Assembly (NCBI GenBank): GCA_015064895.1
Contig: SVRI01000002.1
Location: forward strand, 20,113 to 84,112
DNA length: 64,000 nt
Source: Oscillospiraceae bacterium
Lineage (GTDB): Bacteria > Bacillota > Clostridia > Oscillospirales > CAG-382
Reading direction: 5' to 3'
A program made the translations under genes and the position numbers. The notes under the pieces are model-generated. The model had not been told where the DNA came from and did not search any database. It worked only from the letters and a program-made list of their open reading frames with translations. Shown piece by piece: positions 26,455-36,039 of the stretch (the stretch's first letter is position 1; each line of letters opens with the position of its first letter).

Positions 26455-27600
26455 TTAGAAATTGAAGCGGCTTCCTGTTGTGGAGCGGGGTCTTGAGAAA
26501 ATCTTGGAGATATCATCATCAATACCGCTTTCGGAAATAACTTCTTCGGAAGAAGCTTCTTCTTCAGCTGCTGCTTCTTCAGCTGCTTCTTCCTGAACGG
26601 GAGCAACTACGGGTCTTGCTACTCTTGCTTCAAAAGACTTCTTTTCGGGTTCAAAACCTGTAGCAACTACAGTAACCTTCATTTCGTCTTCGAGATTTGT
26701 ATCAAATGCAGCACCCCAAATAATATTTGCTTCGGGATTTGCTTCCTTGCTGATGAGGTTTGCAGCGTATTCAACTTCTTCAAGTCCGATATCGGGGCTG
26801 GAAGTGATGTTGATGATAATGCCGCGTGCACCTGTGATGGATGTTTCAAGAAGAGGACTGGAAATTGCAGCCTTAGCAGCAAGCTCAGCCTTATCCTTAC
26901 CCTGACCCATACCAACGCCCATATGAGCGAGGCCTGCTTCTCTCATTACTGTTCCAACGTCATTGAAGTCGAGGTTGATGAAAGAAGATACATTAATAAG
27001 TTCTGTAATGCTCTGTACACCCTGACGGAGAACGTCATCGGCAATCTGAAAAGCATTAGCGAGTGTAATTCTTGTTTCAGAAACGAACTTGAGTCTTTCG
27101 TTGGGGATCATGATGATGGAGTCAACGCACTTTCTGAGGTTTTCGATACCTGCTTCAGCCTGTGCCATCTTTCTGGGTCCTTCAAAAGCAAAAGGCTTTG
27201 TAACAACACCGATTGTAAGAATACCCATTTCCTTTGCAACCTTTGCAATTGCAGGAGCTGCACCTGTACCGGTACCGCCGCCCATACCTGCGGTGATGAA
27301 TACCATATCTGTATCAACAAGTGCTGCCTTGATATCGTCAATATTTTCTTCCGCTGCTCTGAGGCCTACTTCGGGATTTGCACCTGCACCTCTGCCCTTT
27401 GTTACCTTTTCGCCAATAAGTATCTTTGTAGGAGCAGCACATCTGAGAAGAGCCTGCTTATCTGTGTTAACTGCGATAAATTCTACGCCCTTAACATCAT
27501 TTTCTACCATTCGGTTTACAGCATTGTTTCCGCCGCCACCTACACCAATTACCTTGATGACTGCGCCGAAATCAAAACCTGTATCGTAATCGTATGTCAT
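26455..27600 (-). CDS. ftsZ: Cell division protein FtsZ
   Basis: The 381-residue tubulin-like GTPase polymerises at mid-cell. Visible motifs are VGGGGNNAVNRM at the N-terminus, GGGTGTGAAP near residue 108, NVDFADV-type NLDFNDVGTVM (T7 loop) and the C-terminal IPT-like domain ending near residue 315. An acidic, E/A-rich linker follows. The extreme C-terminus (ISKIFSRPR...) does not show the usual IPxFL binding peptide. RBS AGGAGG and its own promoter lie upstream, so ftsZ can be expressed apart from the rest of the dcw cluster. Confidence 0.97.
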   Translation of the reverse strand: MTYDYDTGFDFGAVIKVIGVGGGGNNAVNRMVENDVKGVEFIAVNTDKQALLRCAAPTKILIGEKVTKGRGAGANPEVGLRAAEENIDDIKAALVDTDMVFITAGMGGGTGTGAAPAIAKVAKEMGILTIGVVTKPFAFEGPRKMAQAEAGIENLRKCVDSIIMIPNERLKFVSETRITLANAFQIADDVLRQGVQSITELINVSSFINLDFNDVGTVMREAGLAHMGVGMGQGKDKAELAAKAAISSPLLETSITGARGIIINITSSPDIGLEEVEYAANLISKEANPEANIIWGAAFDTNLEDEMKVTVVATGFEPEKKSFEARVARPVVAPVQEEAAEEAAAEEEASSEEVISESGIDDDISKIFSRPRSTTGSRFNF

Positions 27601-27646
27601 TTGATTATCCTCCTATTTTACATTCTAATATAAATTATCATCTACT

Positions 27647-27675
27647 ATAATAATCTTTTTTTTATTATTTTGCAA
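27647..27675 (-). promoter_or_regulatory. Promoter of ftsZ
   Basis: Minus-strand TTGCAA (27670-27675) and TATTAT (27647-27652) are 17 bases apart, in the AT-rich gap behind ftsQ. Confidence 0.7.
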
Positions 27676-27743
27676 TATCAAAATGTGTCGTTTTGTACGA
27701 ATTAACATTTTATTTACTTTTTCAAATCCAAATAAATACAATA

Positions 27744-28583
27744 TCAGAATTTTTTAAGAGTTCCTGTTTTGCCGAAATCCTTAACCACATCAATAGTTCC
27801 GCTTGCCGTGGTTCCTGCCTTGTCCTTTATGATTTCGTTCATCATTTTAATTTTGTTGCCGAAATCCTTAAAGTCGCCGAGTTTTACATAAAACTTTGTT
27901 CCATACTGAAGTGATATATCAAATTTATCACAAAGGTCAATCATTCGGATGTTTCCAAGTGCCTTTTCGGTCTCCAGAACACCTGTAAGTTCCAGCAATA
28001 TCTTTTCAGTTTCTTCATCAATCTTGAGTTTTTCGCCTGTTACACAGCCTTTCACCGATGAAAGACGAAGCAAAATCAGGTTCTCTATTCTATTTTCTGA
28101 CACACTGTTGCCGGATTCAAGAACAGTCAGATCATCAGAAAGAATATATATTGTGCCGTTTATGGAAAGATAAAATCTTTCTTTGGCAAGCTTCACCTCT
28201 GCCACATATGTGTTAGGAAGCTTTCTTGAGATTTCTATATCTTTAATATATGTAAGATTATATTTTGCCTCGTTTACTATATCTTTTTCACTCTTGGAAA
28301 AGAGCTTCATGCCCTTTTTAAGTCCCATACCGTTGCAGAGTTCTTCCTGACTGTACGGAGTTGTGATTTGCTTTCCGGTATCAGCATCTACTACAACAAG
28401 TTTTTTGAAAACAAACAGTTTGTCAAAACACAGATACACACCAAGAACAATTATTACCACAACCGCCAACGCCGCAATAATTTTGTTTCTTAAGCTTGTT
28501 GACTTCTTTTTCTTTACAATCTTATCAAACATTTTTTCTTCGGTCTTGACTTCTTTTCCTTCGTGCATACGTTTTTCCTGCAT
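27744..28583 (-). CDS. ftsQ: Cell division protein FtsQ/DivIB
   Basis: The 279-residue protein has a charged cytoplasmic N-terminus, one membrane helix (about 33-52) and a POTRA-type domain starting after it (KLVVVDADTGKQITTPYSQEEL and IEISRKLPNTYVAEV). A FtsQ/DivIB beta domain then runs to the C-terminus. It belongs to the divisome complex with FtsL and FtsB/DivIC. It lies 16 bases after murG, and an AGGTG site precedes the ATG. Sequence identity in this family is low, so the call leans on topology and position in the dcw cluster. Confidence 0.88.
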   Translation of the reverse strand: MQEKRMHEGKEVKTEEKMFDKIVKKKKSTSLRNKIIAALAVVVIIVLGVYLCFDKLFVFKKLVVVDADTGKQITTPYSQEELCNGMGLKKGMKLFSKSEKDIVNEAKYNLTYIKDIEISRKLPNTYVAEVKLAKERFYLSINGTIYILSDDLTVLESGNSVSENRIENLILLRLSSVKGCVTGEKLKIDEETEKILLELTGVLETEKALGNIRMIDLCDKFDISLQYGTKFYVKLGDFKDFGNKIKMMNEIIKDKAGTTASGTIDVVKDFGKTGTLKKF

Positions 28584-28599
28584 GTTTTCACCTGCCGTT

Positions 28600-29727
28600 T
28601 CATTTTACAAGTTCTTTTACAACGCCGTAGATTCTGTCAAGTGTATCAGTCACTGCAAATGTGCGTACATTATTTTCCATGTTCTTTCTTTTTTCATCGT
28701 CTTCAATGATTGATTTTACGGCTTTTATAAGCGACTTACCGTCAAGGTTCTTTTCCTCGATAAGTATCGCCGCATCCTTATCACTGAGCACCTTTGCATT
28801 CTTGAACTGATGATTATTTGTAACATAGGGTGACGGCACAATTACTGCCGCCTTACCGAGAATTGAGAGTTCGGAAAGCGTCATGGCACCTGCACGGCAG
28901 ATAGCCACATCCGCTGCAGGGAGCAGTTCATACATATTATAAATGTATCTGCATACTGTGACATTTCCTTTTTTCAGCACGTCTTTTTCCGTTTCAACGA
29001 ATCCAAGCTTTCTGTAAAGCTCACTTTGTTCTTCCCAGCCCGCATTTCCCGTTGCATGGTAATGATAAATATTATTGGGAAGTGTATAGTTTTTTATCAG
29101 TTCATATGCATTTTCATTAAGTGCCATAGCTCCGAGGCTTCCGCCTGCAGATACCACCATTTTTGCATCATCCGGTACAGAAATCGCCTTTCTTGCATTT
29201 TCTTTATTGGCACAAAGCATCTTTTCCGAAACGGGTGTACCGACAAGCATCATCTTGTTTTTATCACATTCAAGATACTTTTTACTTTCCTCAAAGCCGA
29301 ACATGATCTTATCCACATATTTGGACAGCATTTTTGTCGTAACACCGGGATAGGCATTTGATTCATGTACAAAAGTAGGTATTCCCATCTTTGCGGCAGC
29401 CTTAAGAACAGGCCAGCAGACATATCCCCCCGTACCGTATACGATATCGGGTTTAAACTGTTTAATAATCTTCTTTGCCGCAGAAACGGAAGTGAATGCC
29501 TTAATGAGTGCATCAAAGTTTTCCAATGTCAGCTTTCTTTTAAAGCCTTTCACTTTTATGAAATGTATTCTATATCCCGCCTTGGGCACAAGGGTGCTTT
29601 CAAGCCCCTTCTGTGTGCCGACGTATTCAATTACGGCATCGGGATTTTCTTTTTTTATTTTATCGGCTATTGCAAGGGCAGGATTTATATGTCCGCCGGT
29701 ACCGCCGCCGCTGACAAGCACTCTCAT
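28600..29727 (-). CDS. murG: UDP-N-acetylglucosamine transferase MurG
   Basis: The 375-residue GT-B glycosyltransferase converts lipid I to lipid II on the inner face of the membrane. The signature GGGTGGHINPALAIA lies at residues 7-21; YGTGGYVCWP, FVHESNAYPG and the C-terminal donor-binding ICRAGAMTLSEL with PSPYVTNNHQ are all present. Length is normal. It follows ftsW with a short gap in the same operon. Confidence 0.97.
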   Translation of the reverse strand: MRVLVSGGGTGGHINPALAIADKIKKENPDAVIEYVGTQKGLESTLVPKAGYRIHFIKVKGFKRKLTLENFDALIKAFTSVSAAKKIIKQFKPDIVYGTGGYVCWPVLKAAAKMGIPTFVHESNAYPGVTTKMLSKYVDKIMFGFEESKKYLECDKNKMMLVGTPVSEKMLCANKENARKAISVPDDAKMVVSAGGSLGAMALNENAYELIKNYTLPNNIYHYHATGNAGWEEQSELYRKLGFVETEKDVLKKGNVTVCRYIYNMYELLPAADVAICRAGAMTLSELSILGKAAVIVPSPYVTNNHQFKNAKVLSDKDAAILIEEKNLDGKSLIKAVKSIIEDDEKRKNMENNVRTFAVTDTLDRIYGVVKELVK

Positions 29728-29754
29728 TCAATTATTCACTGCCTTCCGTGTCAA

Positions 29755-31125
29755 TTATGTTTTTTCTGTTTGAGACATTCGCGATACCGACAGCACAACT
29801 CCCATTTCTGCAAGCAATATTATAAGCGACGTTCCGCCATAACTGAAGAAAGGAAGTGAAATACCGGTACTTGGTAATGTGTTTGTAACAACGGCTATGT
29901 TGAGTATTACCTGAAGTCCTACATGCATTATAATACCGATTACAAGCATTGAGGAGAATTTGTCGGGTGCACGCAAACCTATTACCATTCCGCGGTAAAT
30001 AAAGAATATAAACACAGCAATCAGGAACAGTGCACCGATAAAGCCCATTTCCTCACACCATATTGAGAAAATATAGTCATTCTGGGGTTCGGGAAGATAC
30101 AGGTGCTTCTGTCGGCTATTACCGAAGCCTACACCGAAAATGCCGCCTGAGCCTATGGCATAAAGCGACTGAGCAGGCTGCCATCCGCCCTCAAGCAAAT
30201 GGTCAAAGGGATTCTTCCATACGGCAAGTCGACCCGATGAATGAGACATACTGAGTGCAAGAACAAGAACACCGCCAACACCTGCACCAATACCGCAAAG
30301 AAGATAACCTATTTTTGTACCTCCTATTACCATCATGCAGAAAATGATACCCGCTATAATGATAAGTCCCGAAAGATGGGGCTGAAGATACATAAGAACG
30401 CCTATAATTACAAGCACTATTACATAGGGAAAAACACCGTAATAAAGACCGGGAAGTGTTTCTTTAATATTCATTGGAATAATAAATGCCGCTGCAACTC
30501 CGATAAACAGCATAAGAAAGATTGCACCAAGCACCTTATTCTGTACGACGAAAAAGCAAAGCACACCAAGTCCAAGTAGTGCTATAGCTCCGACAATTCT
30601 CTGCCAATTCTCACGTATTTTATCGGGTTGTGAAAGTTTTTGAGAATACCTGTCGGCATAATCGGCAAATAACAGTACGACGGCAAATTTCATAATTTCC
30701 GAGGGCTGAAGTGAAATCGGACCTATCTGAATCCATCTCACGGCACCCTTGGCATCGCTGCCGACTATAAGAACCAGCACGAGAAGTATAATTCCCACAC
30801 CAAATATTATACGGGTGAATTTTCTTATAAAGTGATAATCAATAAAAATGGTTATCAGCGACATTACCACGAGTCCGACAAGTGCAAACAGCACCTGCAT
30901 CTTTGCAAATCTATAGCTGTCGCCGAAGTTTTCTTTAGCATATGGATAGCTTGACGAAAACACCATCAGAGTTCCCATACACAAAAGAAGTATTACACAG
31001 ATAAGAAAGGGACGGTCAACGCCGCCCACCTTCTGAACTATCATCTTTCTTTTTGGAAGGGCGTTTTTCTGAACACGTTTGACTTTCTCGTTGCCTTGAT
31101 TTCTATTTAATTCACCGTTATTCAA
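29755..31125 (-). CDS. ftsW: Peptidoglycan polymerase FtsW (SEDS family)
   Basis: The 456-residue protein begins with a basic cytoplasmic tail and then has about ten membrane helices. The SEDS motifs are clear: AVRWIQIGPISLQPSEIMKF-like segment, an extracellular loop with LPEPQNDYIFSIWCEE carrying the catalytic acidic region, and LPSTGISLPFFSYGGTS near the end. It polymerises lipid II together with the cognate penicillin-binding protein encoded two genes upstream. The start is TTG with GGGAGG eight bases before it. SpoVE-like specialisation cannot be excluded. Confidence 0.93.
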   Translation of the reverse strand: MNNGELNRNQGNEKVKRVQKNALPKRKMIVQKVGGVDRPFLICVILLLCMGTLMVFSSSYPYAKENFGDSYRFAKMQVLFALVGLVVMSLITIFIDYHFIRKFTRIIFGVGIILLVLVLIVGSDAKGAVRWIQIGPISLQPSEIMKFAVVLLFADYADRYSQKLSQPDKIRENWQRIVGAIALLGLGVLCFFVVQNKVLGAIFLMLFIGVAAAFIIPMNIKETLPGLYYGVFPYVIVLVIIGVLMYLQPHLSGLIIIAGIIFCMMVIGGTKIGYLLCGIGAGVGGVLVLALSMSHSSGRLAVWKNPFDHLLEGGWQPAQSLYAIGSGGIFGVGFGNSRQKHLYLPEPQNDYIFSIWCEEMGFIGALFLIAVFIFFIYRGMVIGLRAPDKFSSMLVIGIIMHVGLQVILNIAVVTNTLPSTGISLPFFSYGGTSLIILLAEMGVVLSVSRMSQTEKT

Positions 31126-31147
31126 AGTCTACGCCTCCCTTTCAAGT

Positions 31148-32128
31148 TTACATCATTCCGATGTAGCCGAAGCAGCCTGCTATGGCAAGTGCCGCAGTAA
31201 TCGCTGAAAATACAAATACAATTTTCACTTCATTCCATCCGCACATTTCAAAGTGATGATGAATGGGTGTCATTTTAAACACACGCTTTTTTGTAAGCTT
31301 ATAGCTGAATACCTGTATCATAACCGAAACAGACTCTATGTAGTATATTATTCCCACAAAGAGTAAAATTATGGGAAGATCAAGCATCATAGCTATACTG
31401 CACACGCATGCACCCATATAAAGCGAACCCGTATCCCCCATAAACACCTTTGCAGGATGGAAATTATATACGAGAAATCCCAGTGCACCGCCGAGCATTA
31501 CCGCCGACATTATTCCTGCTTCGATATTTACGCTCTTTATTGCAAGAACACCCATGAATATTACCGCAACCGATGTAACCGAAGCACAAAGTCCGTCTAT
31601 TCCATCAGTTAGGTTTGTACTGTTTACACTAAACACTATACCTACAAGAAGTATTGCGTAATAAATGATGGATACCGATTCAAGGTTGAAGCTCTTTTCA
31701 ACAAAGGGCAATGTAACTGTCGTTGAAATTTCACCGCTGAAATGAAGTGCTGCGATATATGCCGCAGTTACTGCAAACTGAAGTACAAGCTTCTGTATTG
31801 CTGTAAGTCCCTGATTTTCTTTTTTGAAGAACTTCACATAGTCATCAATAAAACCTATAAGGCCGTTGAAAAGGATAAACACATAATGTATAACAAGAAT
31901 CATGTTTCTTTGCCAGATCGCTGCCGCAATTACGGGAACTAACGATGCAGCTATGAAAAACAATCCGCCCATTGTAGGTGTTCCTTCTTTACCCTTATGC
32001 CATCTGGGACCGATATCGAGTATCTTCTGACCCATTTTTACGCTTTTAAGCACGGGTATGAAAATTCTAGCAAGCACTACGGTCACCACAAATGTTATGG
32101 CAAAGGCAGCCAACATACCTAATTTCAT
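31148..32128 (-). CDS. mraY: Phospho-MurNAc-pentapeptide transferase MraY
   Basis: The 326-residue integral membrane enzyme forms lipid I. Catalytic acidic motifs are visible: GFIDDYVKF, NLTDGIDGL and FMGDTGSLYMGA, plus the late HHHFE motif (MTPIHHHFEMCGW). About ten hydrophobic helices are present. GAGAGGAA precedes the ATG. In the usual order murF would precede and murD would follow; both are absent here. Confidence 0.97.
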   Translation of the reverse strand: MKLGMLAAFAITFVVTVVLARIFIPVLKSVKMGQKILDIGPRWHKGKEGTPTMGGLFFIAASLVPVIAAAIWQRNMILVIHYVFILFNGLIGFIDDYVKFFKKENQGLTAIQKLVLQFAVTAAYIAALHFSGEISTTVTLPFVEKSFNLESVSIIYYAILLVGIVFSVNSTNLTDGIDGLCASVTSVAVIFMGVLAIKSVNIEAGIMSAVMLGGALGFLVYNFHPAKVFMGDTGSLYMGACVCSIAMMLDLPIILLFVGIIYYIESVSVMIQVFSYKLTKKRVFKMTPIHHHFEMCGWNEVKIVFVFSAITAALAIAGCFGYIGMM

Positions 32129-32172
32129 TTTTTGTTCCTCTCAAAACGTCTTTAGTTATTCCTGATTTTATA

Positions 32173-34455
32173 TCAGTCTGAATTATCAAGGTGGTGGAAT
32201 TCTACCGAGATTACAGTACCCGGTTCCACAAGTGTACCGGCTTCGGGTGATTGACGCGTGGCCACCGAGCCTTCTACCCCGTCACGGTATGCACCCTCAA
32301 GCTTTATATTAAGTGAGTTGTTCACAAGATACGTCATGGCGTTTGCCGGTGACTGTCCTACAACACTTGGAACTGTCACCTTATTTTCATCGTCCTTTGG
32401 CTCTGTATAAAGAACTATCACACCGTTTTCACGGAGTTTTGTTCCGCTTCTCGGGAACTGGTCAAGTACAACATCGCCATCGCCTATTATCTTATATTTA
32501 AAGCCTGCATTTTCAATGTTAGTCTTAGCACCCGATACCACAAGTCCGGTGTAATCGTCAATTGCCTTAAGAAGTTCATCGCCCGAGTCCTCTTCCGAGC
32601 TTGTTTCTATATCGAGATAAGGAAGCACCTCTGTAAGCACCGCCGAAACGACAGGTGCTGCAATTGTACCGCCGTAGTAATTACCGACAGGTTCATCAAT
32701 TGCTATAAGTATCGCAATTTCCGGGTCATTTGCAGGTGCAAATGCAACGCAGGACGCTATGTAGAGGTTTTCATCAAGAATATCTCTTTTTTGTGATGTA
32801 CCTGTTTTTGCACCTACGCTATAGCCCTTAACATATGCATTCTTTGTCGAGCCCATGGTAATACCGTTGGCAAGATACTGCATAATAGTATCGCTTGTCT
32901 CGGTGGAATTTACCTGTCTTACAACTGTAGGTTCATATTCCTTTACAATATTGCCGTTATCATCAACAAGTGCCTTTACAACTCTCGGCTGCATGAGATT
33001 ACCGCCGTTTGCAACGGCAGACACTGCACGGATAAGCGACAAAGGTGTAATCTTAAATGTCTGCCCGAAGGAATAAACCGCAAGTTCTGTCTGGTTAAAG
33101 CCGTTAAAATCGCTATGGTAAATACTGTCAACTTCCCCTGCGAGGTCGATACCGGTCTTATCCATAAAGCCGTATGACTCAAAGTATTTATAGAAGTTTT
33201 CTCTTCCTACTGCTTCGGCAAGCTCCATGAATACGGGGTTACATGAATTCTGAAGCCCAAGCTCGAAGTTTTCAAGGCCGTGTCCCCTTGTGAGGTGACA
33301 GCTGATATTATATCCGCCTATGTTCTTAGAGCCCGTACAGTTAAACTGATATGCGGGATTTGTCATAGGCAGATCTTCTTCAAGTGCCATGGCACTTGTT
33401 ATTATTTTGAAGGTAGAACCCGGTTCATAAAGCTCCGTTATTGCTTTATTCTTCCATCTTGCTTCGACAAGGTCTTTATAGAAGGTATTCTTCTGATCTT
33501 CGTCGGGCAGCGACTTTGTTCCGTCTTCATTTTCAATAAGCTCTGTACAGTATTCATCATACATAAGCTGCATTTCTTCATCCAGGCTGTACGGGTCATT
33601 GAGATCATAGTCGGGTTTATTCGACATTGCAAGTATTTCACCCGTGTTCACATCCATTATTATGCCTAAGACTCTGTTTTGTGCCTGGGTATCGGCAAGT
33701 GCCGTTTCAAGGTGTTTTTCAAGAATGGACTGAACCTGCCAGTCTATTGTCAATACTACGCCGGTTCCGTTTTCGGCACCCACATAGCTTTCATACTGAA
33801 AAGGCATATCCTGCCCCTTTGCATTTTGTGCCGTTACGATTTTTCCGGAGCTTCCCTTTAGGTATTCTTCATAGTAAGATTCAACGCCGTAAATACCCTT
33901 GTTATCTGAATTGGTAAAACCGATAACATTACTTGCAAGGTTTCCGTAGGGATAGAATCGCTTTGTGTCCTCTTCAAGATGTATGCCCTTTATATCGTTT
34001 TCTTCGACAAACAGTCTTATTTTATCGGTGATATCAGTATCAACCTTTTTCTTGATTATCTGATACTTGGATTCCTTCTTTGACATCTTGTCGAGAACAA
34101 AGGATTTTTCAACATCAAGTGTTTCACAAAGATGATTTACTATCAGATCCTTCTGTTCGTCTTCTATTTCATAAGGTGATATAAAAACAGTTTCAACCGT
34201 AGCACTCACAGCCAAAGGCTTCATGTTACGGTCATATATTGTACCCCTTCTGGGGCTTATGGTTATCGCCGTAGTATACTGGTCAAAGGCTTCCTTTTTA
34301 TACTTTGTGCTTTCAACCGTCTGTAAATAGAATACTCTAAATGCAAGTGCTATCAGCAACACTGCCATTACTGATAGCACTAAAAGTACCCTACCCAAAT
34401 AGGGCTTTACAGGAGACGAATTATTTTTATTGTTATTCTGAGAAGAATTGTTCAT
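32173..34455 (-). CDS. Class B penicillin-binding protein with PASTA domains (FtsI/SpoVD type)
   Basis: The transpeptidase has about 760 residues. It has one N-terminal membrane helix (about 22-45), a dimerisation/pedestal domain, and the penicillin-binding domain with SxxK in EPGSTFKI near residue 347, NSCNPVF as the second motif and GAKTGTSQK as the third. Two C-terminal PASTA domains follow; the second is plain (VTVPSVVGQSPANAMTYL). It cross-links septal or spore peptidoglycan. ATG 34455 is chosen, and a TTG two codons earlier is possible; GAGGA lies before both. PASTA tails are usual in SpoVD and in Firmicute PBP2x/FtsI, so the symbol is left open. Confidence 0.93.
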   Translation of the reverse strand: MNNSSQNNNKNNSSPVKPYLGRVLLVLSVMAVLLIALAFRVFYLQTVESTKYKKEAFDQYTTAITISPRRGTIYDRNMKPLAVSATVETVFISPYEIEDEQKDLIVNHLCETLDVEKSFVLDKMSKKESKYQIIKKKVDTDITDKIRLFVEENDIKGIHLEEDTKRFYPYGNLASNVIGFTNSDNKGIYGVESYYEEYLKGSSGKIVTAQNAKGQDMPFQYESYVGAENGTGVVLTIDWQVQSILEKHLETALADTQAQNRVLGIIMDVNTGEILAMSNKPDYDLNDPYSLDEEMQLMYDEYCTELIENEDGTKSLPDEDQKNTFYKDLVEARWKNKAITELYEPGSTFKIITSAMALEEDLPMTNPAYQFNCTGSKNIGGYNISCHLTRGHGLENFELGLQNSCNPVFMELAEAVGRENFYKYFESYGFMDKTGIDLAGEVDSIYHSDFNGFNQTELAVYSFGQTFKITPLSLIRAVSAVANGGNLMQPRVVKALVDDNGNIVKEYEPTVVRQVNSTETSDTIMQYLANGITMGSTKNAYVKGYSVGAKTGTSQKRDILDENLYIASCVAFAPANDPEIAILIAIDEPVGNYYGGTIAAPVVSAVLTEVLPYLDIETSSEEDSGDELLKAIDDYTGLVVSGAKTNIENAGFKYKIIGDGDVVLDQFPRSGTKLRENGVIVLYTEPKDDENKVTVPSVVGQSPANAMTYLVNNSLNIKLEGAYRDGVEGSVATRQSPEAGTLVEPGTVISVEFHHLDNSD

Positions 34456-34473
34456 TGACAAACCGTCCTCACG

Positions 34474-35049
34474 TTACTCATATATCTTTGATACCGATTC
34501 TTTGAAGCTGTCAAATGTGGCATCAACTTTATGCTCGGTCTTGGTTTCTGCCGCCGACACTTCAACAGTATCTCCGCCTGAAATATCAACGTAATGCTTT
34601 ACCACATCCGTGGACTTTACAAGTCCGAGTTCCGTTGTCGCCACTTCTTCAATATACTTAAGGTCATATTTCTTATCAATTTCAAACTGAAGGCTGTCAT
34701 TTTCCTGCTCAAGAAGTGCTATTTCTGACTTTAGGCTGTTGGATTCATATGACAGTTCATTCATCACGGAATTGCCGTATATTACAAACATAAGCATAAT
34801 GGTAAGAACCACTGCGTAGAAAACAAATCTTACGGGAAAAGGACTTGCTTTTACTCTTTTTTTGACAATTATGGGAGCATTTGCCTTTTCTCTATTTTTT
34901 CTGCGTGTTCTTTCAAGAGTGGAAGTTCCGGTTCTTGTCGAAACCCTTTCATCCCTCAATGCAGAAGCAGATGTTCTTCTTACACCATTATATTGTGCTT
35001 CTCTTGAATTTATGTTATTTGTAACATTCATTCTTGTAGCTTCTGTCAT
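34474..35049 (-). CDS. ftsL: Cell division protein FtsL-like
   Basis: The 191-residue protein has a basic N-terminal region, a single membrane helix (about 75-97) and an extracellular coiled coil (SYESNSLKSEIALLEQENDS and the QFEIDKKYDLKYIEEVATTELGL region) with the EVA..ELG..K pattern of FtsL/DivIC proteins. An extra C-terminal tail of about 40 residues is present. Position between rsmH and the transpeptidase is canonical. Identification rests on topology and synteny because the family is very divergent. Confidence 0.85.
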   Translation of the reverse strand: MTEATRMNVTNNINSREAQYNGVRRTSASALRDERVSTRTGTSTLERTRRKNREKANAPIIVKKRVKASPFPVRFVFYAVVLTIMLMFVIYGNSVMNELSYESNSLKSEIALLEQENDSLQFEIDKKYDLKYIEEVATTELGLVKSTDVVKHYVDISGGDTVEVSAAETKTEHKVDATFDSFKESVSKIYE

Positions 35050-35073
35050 TAACCGTAAACCTCACTTATATTT

Positions 35074-36015
35074 TTAAATCTTTTCAAGTACTCTGAGTTT
35101 CGCACTTCTGGACCTTGGATTTTCATCAAGCTCCTGTTGGGAAGGAAGTATGGGCTTCTTTGTAATTACCCGTCCTTCTGCCTTCTTTCCGCACACACAA
35201 ACAGGAAAATCAGGCGGACAAGTACAGCCAACCGTTTTTTCAAGGAATGTATGCTTTACGATTCTGTCCTCAAGGGAATGGAATGTAATAATTGCCATTC
35301 TGCCCCCGGGACTCAGCATGGGAAAGAAATTGTTTATTGTGTCGGAGATTATATTTAGCTCTCCGTTGACTTCAATTCTTATAGCCTGAAAGGTTCTCTT
35401 TGCCGGGTGCGGACCGTCCTGCTTATTTTTTGCAGGTATTCCGCTTTTGATTATTTCCGAAAGCTCGAGAGTTGTTTCAATGAGCTTTTCTTCTCTGTAC
35501 TTTACGATTTTTCTGGCTATGGAGGAAGCGTATCTTTCCTCACCGTACATATCTATAATCTTCGCAAGTTCCCTCTCGGAGTAGGTATTAACAACATCAT
35601 ATGCCGTCATTTCCTCACTCCTGTCCATTCTCATATCGAGAGGGGCGTCCTGCATGTAGGAAAAACCGCGGGTGGCGTCATCGAGTTGAAAGGAGGAAAC
35701 TCCAAGGTCCGCCACCACGCCGTCAATCCTATCAATACCATGCGATTTTAATACTTCGGCACCGTCTACAAAATTCGTGTGAACAAGCATTATTCTGTCA
35801 CCGTATTTTGCGAGTCTCTCTTTTGCTTTTCCGAGAGCATACTCATCTCTGTCGATACCGATAAGCCTTCCCTTTTCGGAAAGTCTTGAGGCTATCAGGT
35901 TTGAATGTCCCGCACCGCCAAGAGTACAGTCGACATACACACCGTCAGGCTTTATATTTAAACTGTCTACCGTTTCATTTAGAAGCACCGAATAGTGCCC
36001 GAAATTTTCCTGCAA
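35074..36015 (-). CDS. rsmH: 16S rRNA (cytosine(1402)-N4)-methyltransferase RsmH
   Basis: This SAM-dependent enzyme methylates C1402 in the ribosomal P site. Motifs seen include HYSVLLNETVDSL at the N-terminus, VDCTLGGAGHSNLIASRL as the SAM-binding loop, DGVVADLGVSSFQLD and the C-terminal ITFHSLEDRIVKH. The start is set at TTG 36015 (MQENFGHYS) because GGGAG lies exactly eight bases upstream. A longer TTG-initiated reading from 36030 would place the start inside that site. It lies about 25 bases after mraZ. Confidence 0.95.
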   Translation of the reverse strand: MQENFGHYSVLLNETVDSLNIKPDGVYVDCTLGGAGHSNLIASRLSEKGRLIGIDRDEYALGKAKERLAKYGDRIMLVHTNFVDGAEVLKSHGIDRIDGVVADLGVSSFQLDDATRGFSYMQDAPLDMRMDRSEEMTAYDVVNTYSERELAKIIDMYGEERYASSIARKIVKYREEKLIETTLELSEIIKSGIPAKNKQDGPHPAKRTFQAIRIEVNGELNIISDTINNFFPMLSPGGRMAIITFHSLEDRIVKHTFLEKTVGCTCPPDFPVCVCGKKAEGRVITKKPILPSQQELDENPRSRSAKLRVLEKI

Positions 36016-36039
36016 TGCTTTATCTCCCAAAAATACGTT

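Noticed and set aside
26923..27633. 236-residue plus-strand frame opposite ftsZ
   Set aside because: Antisense shadow of a well supported gene; no start signals.
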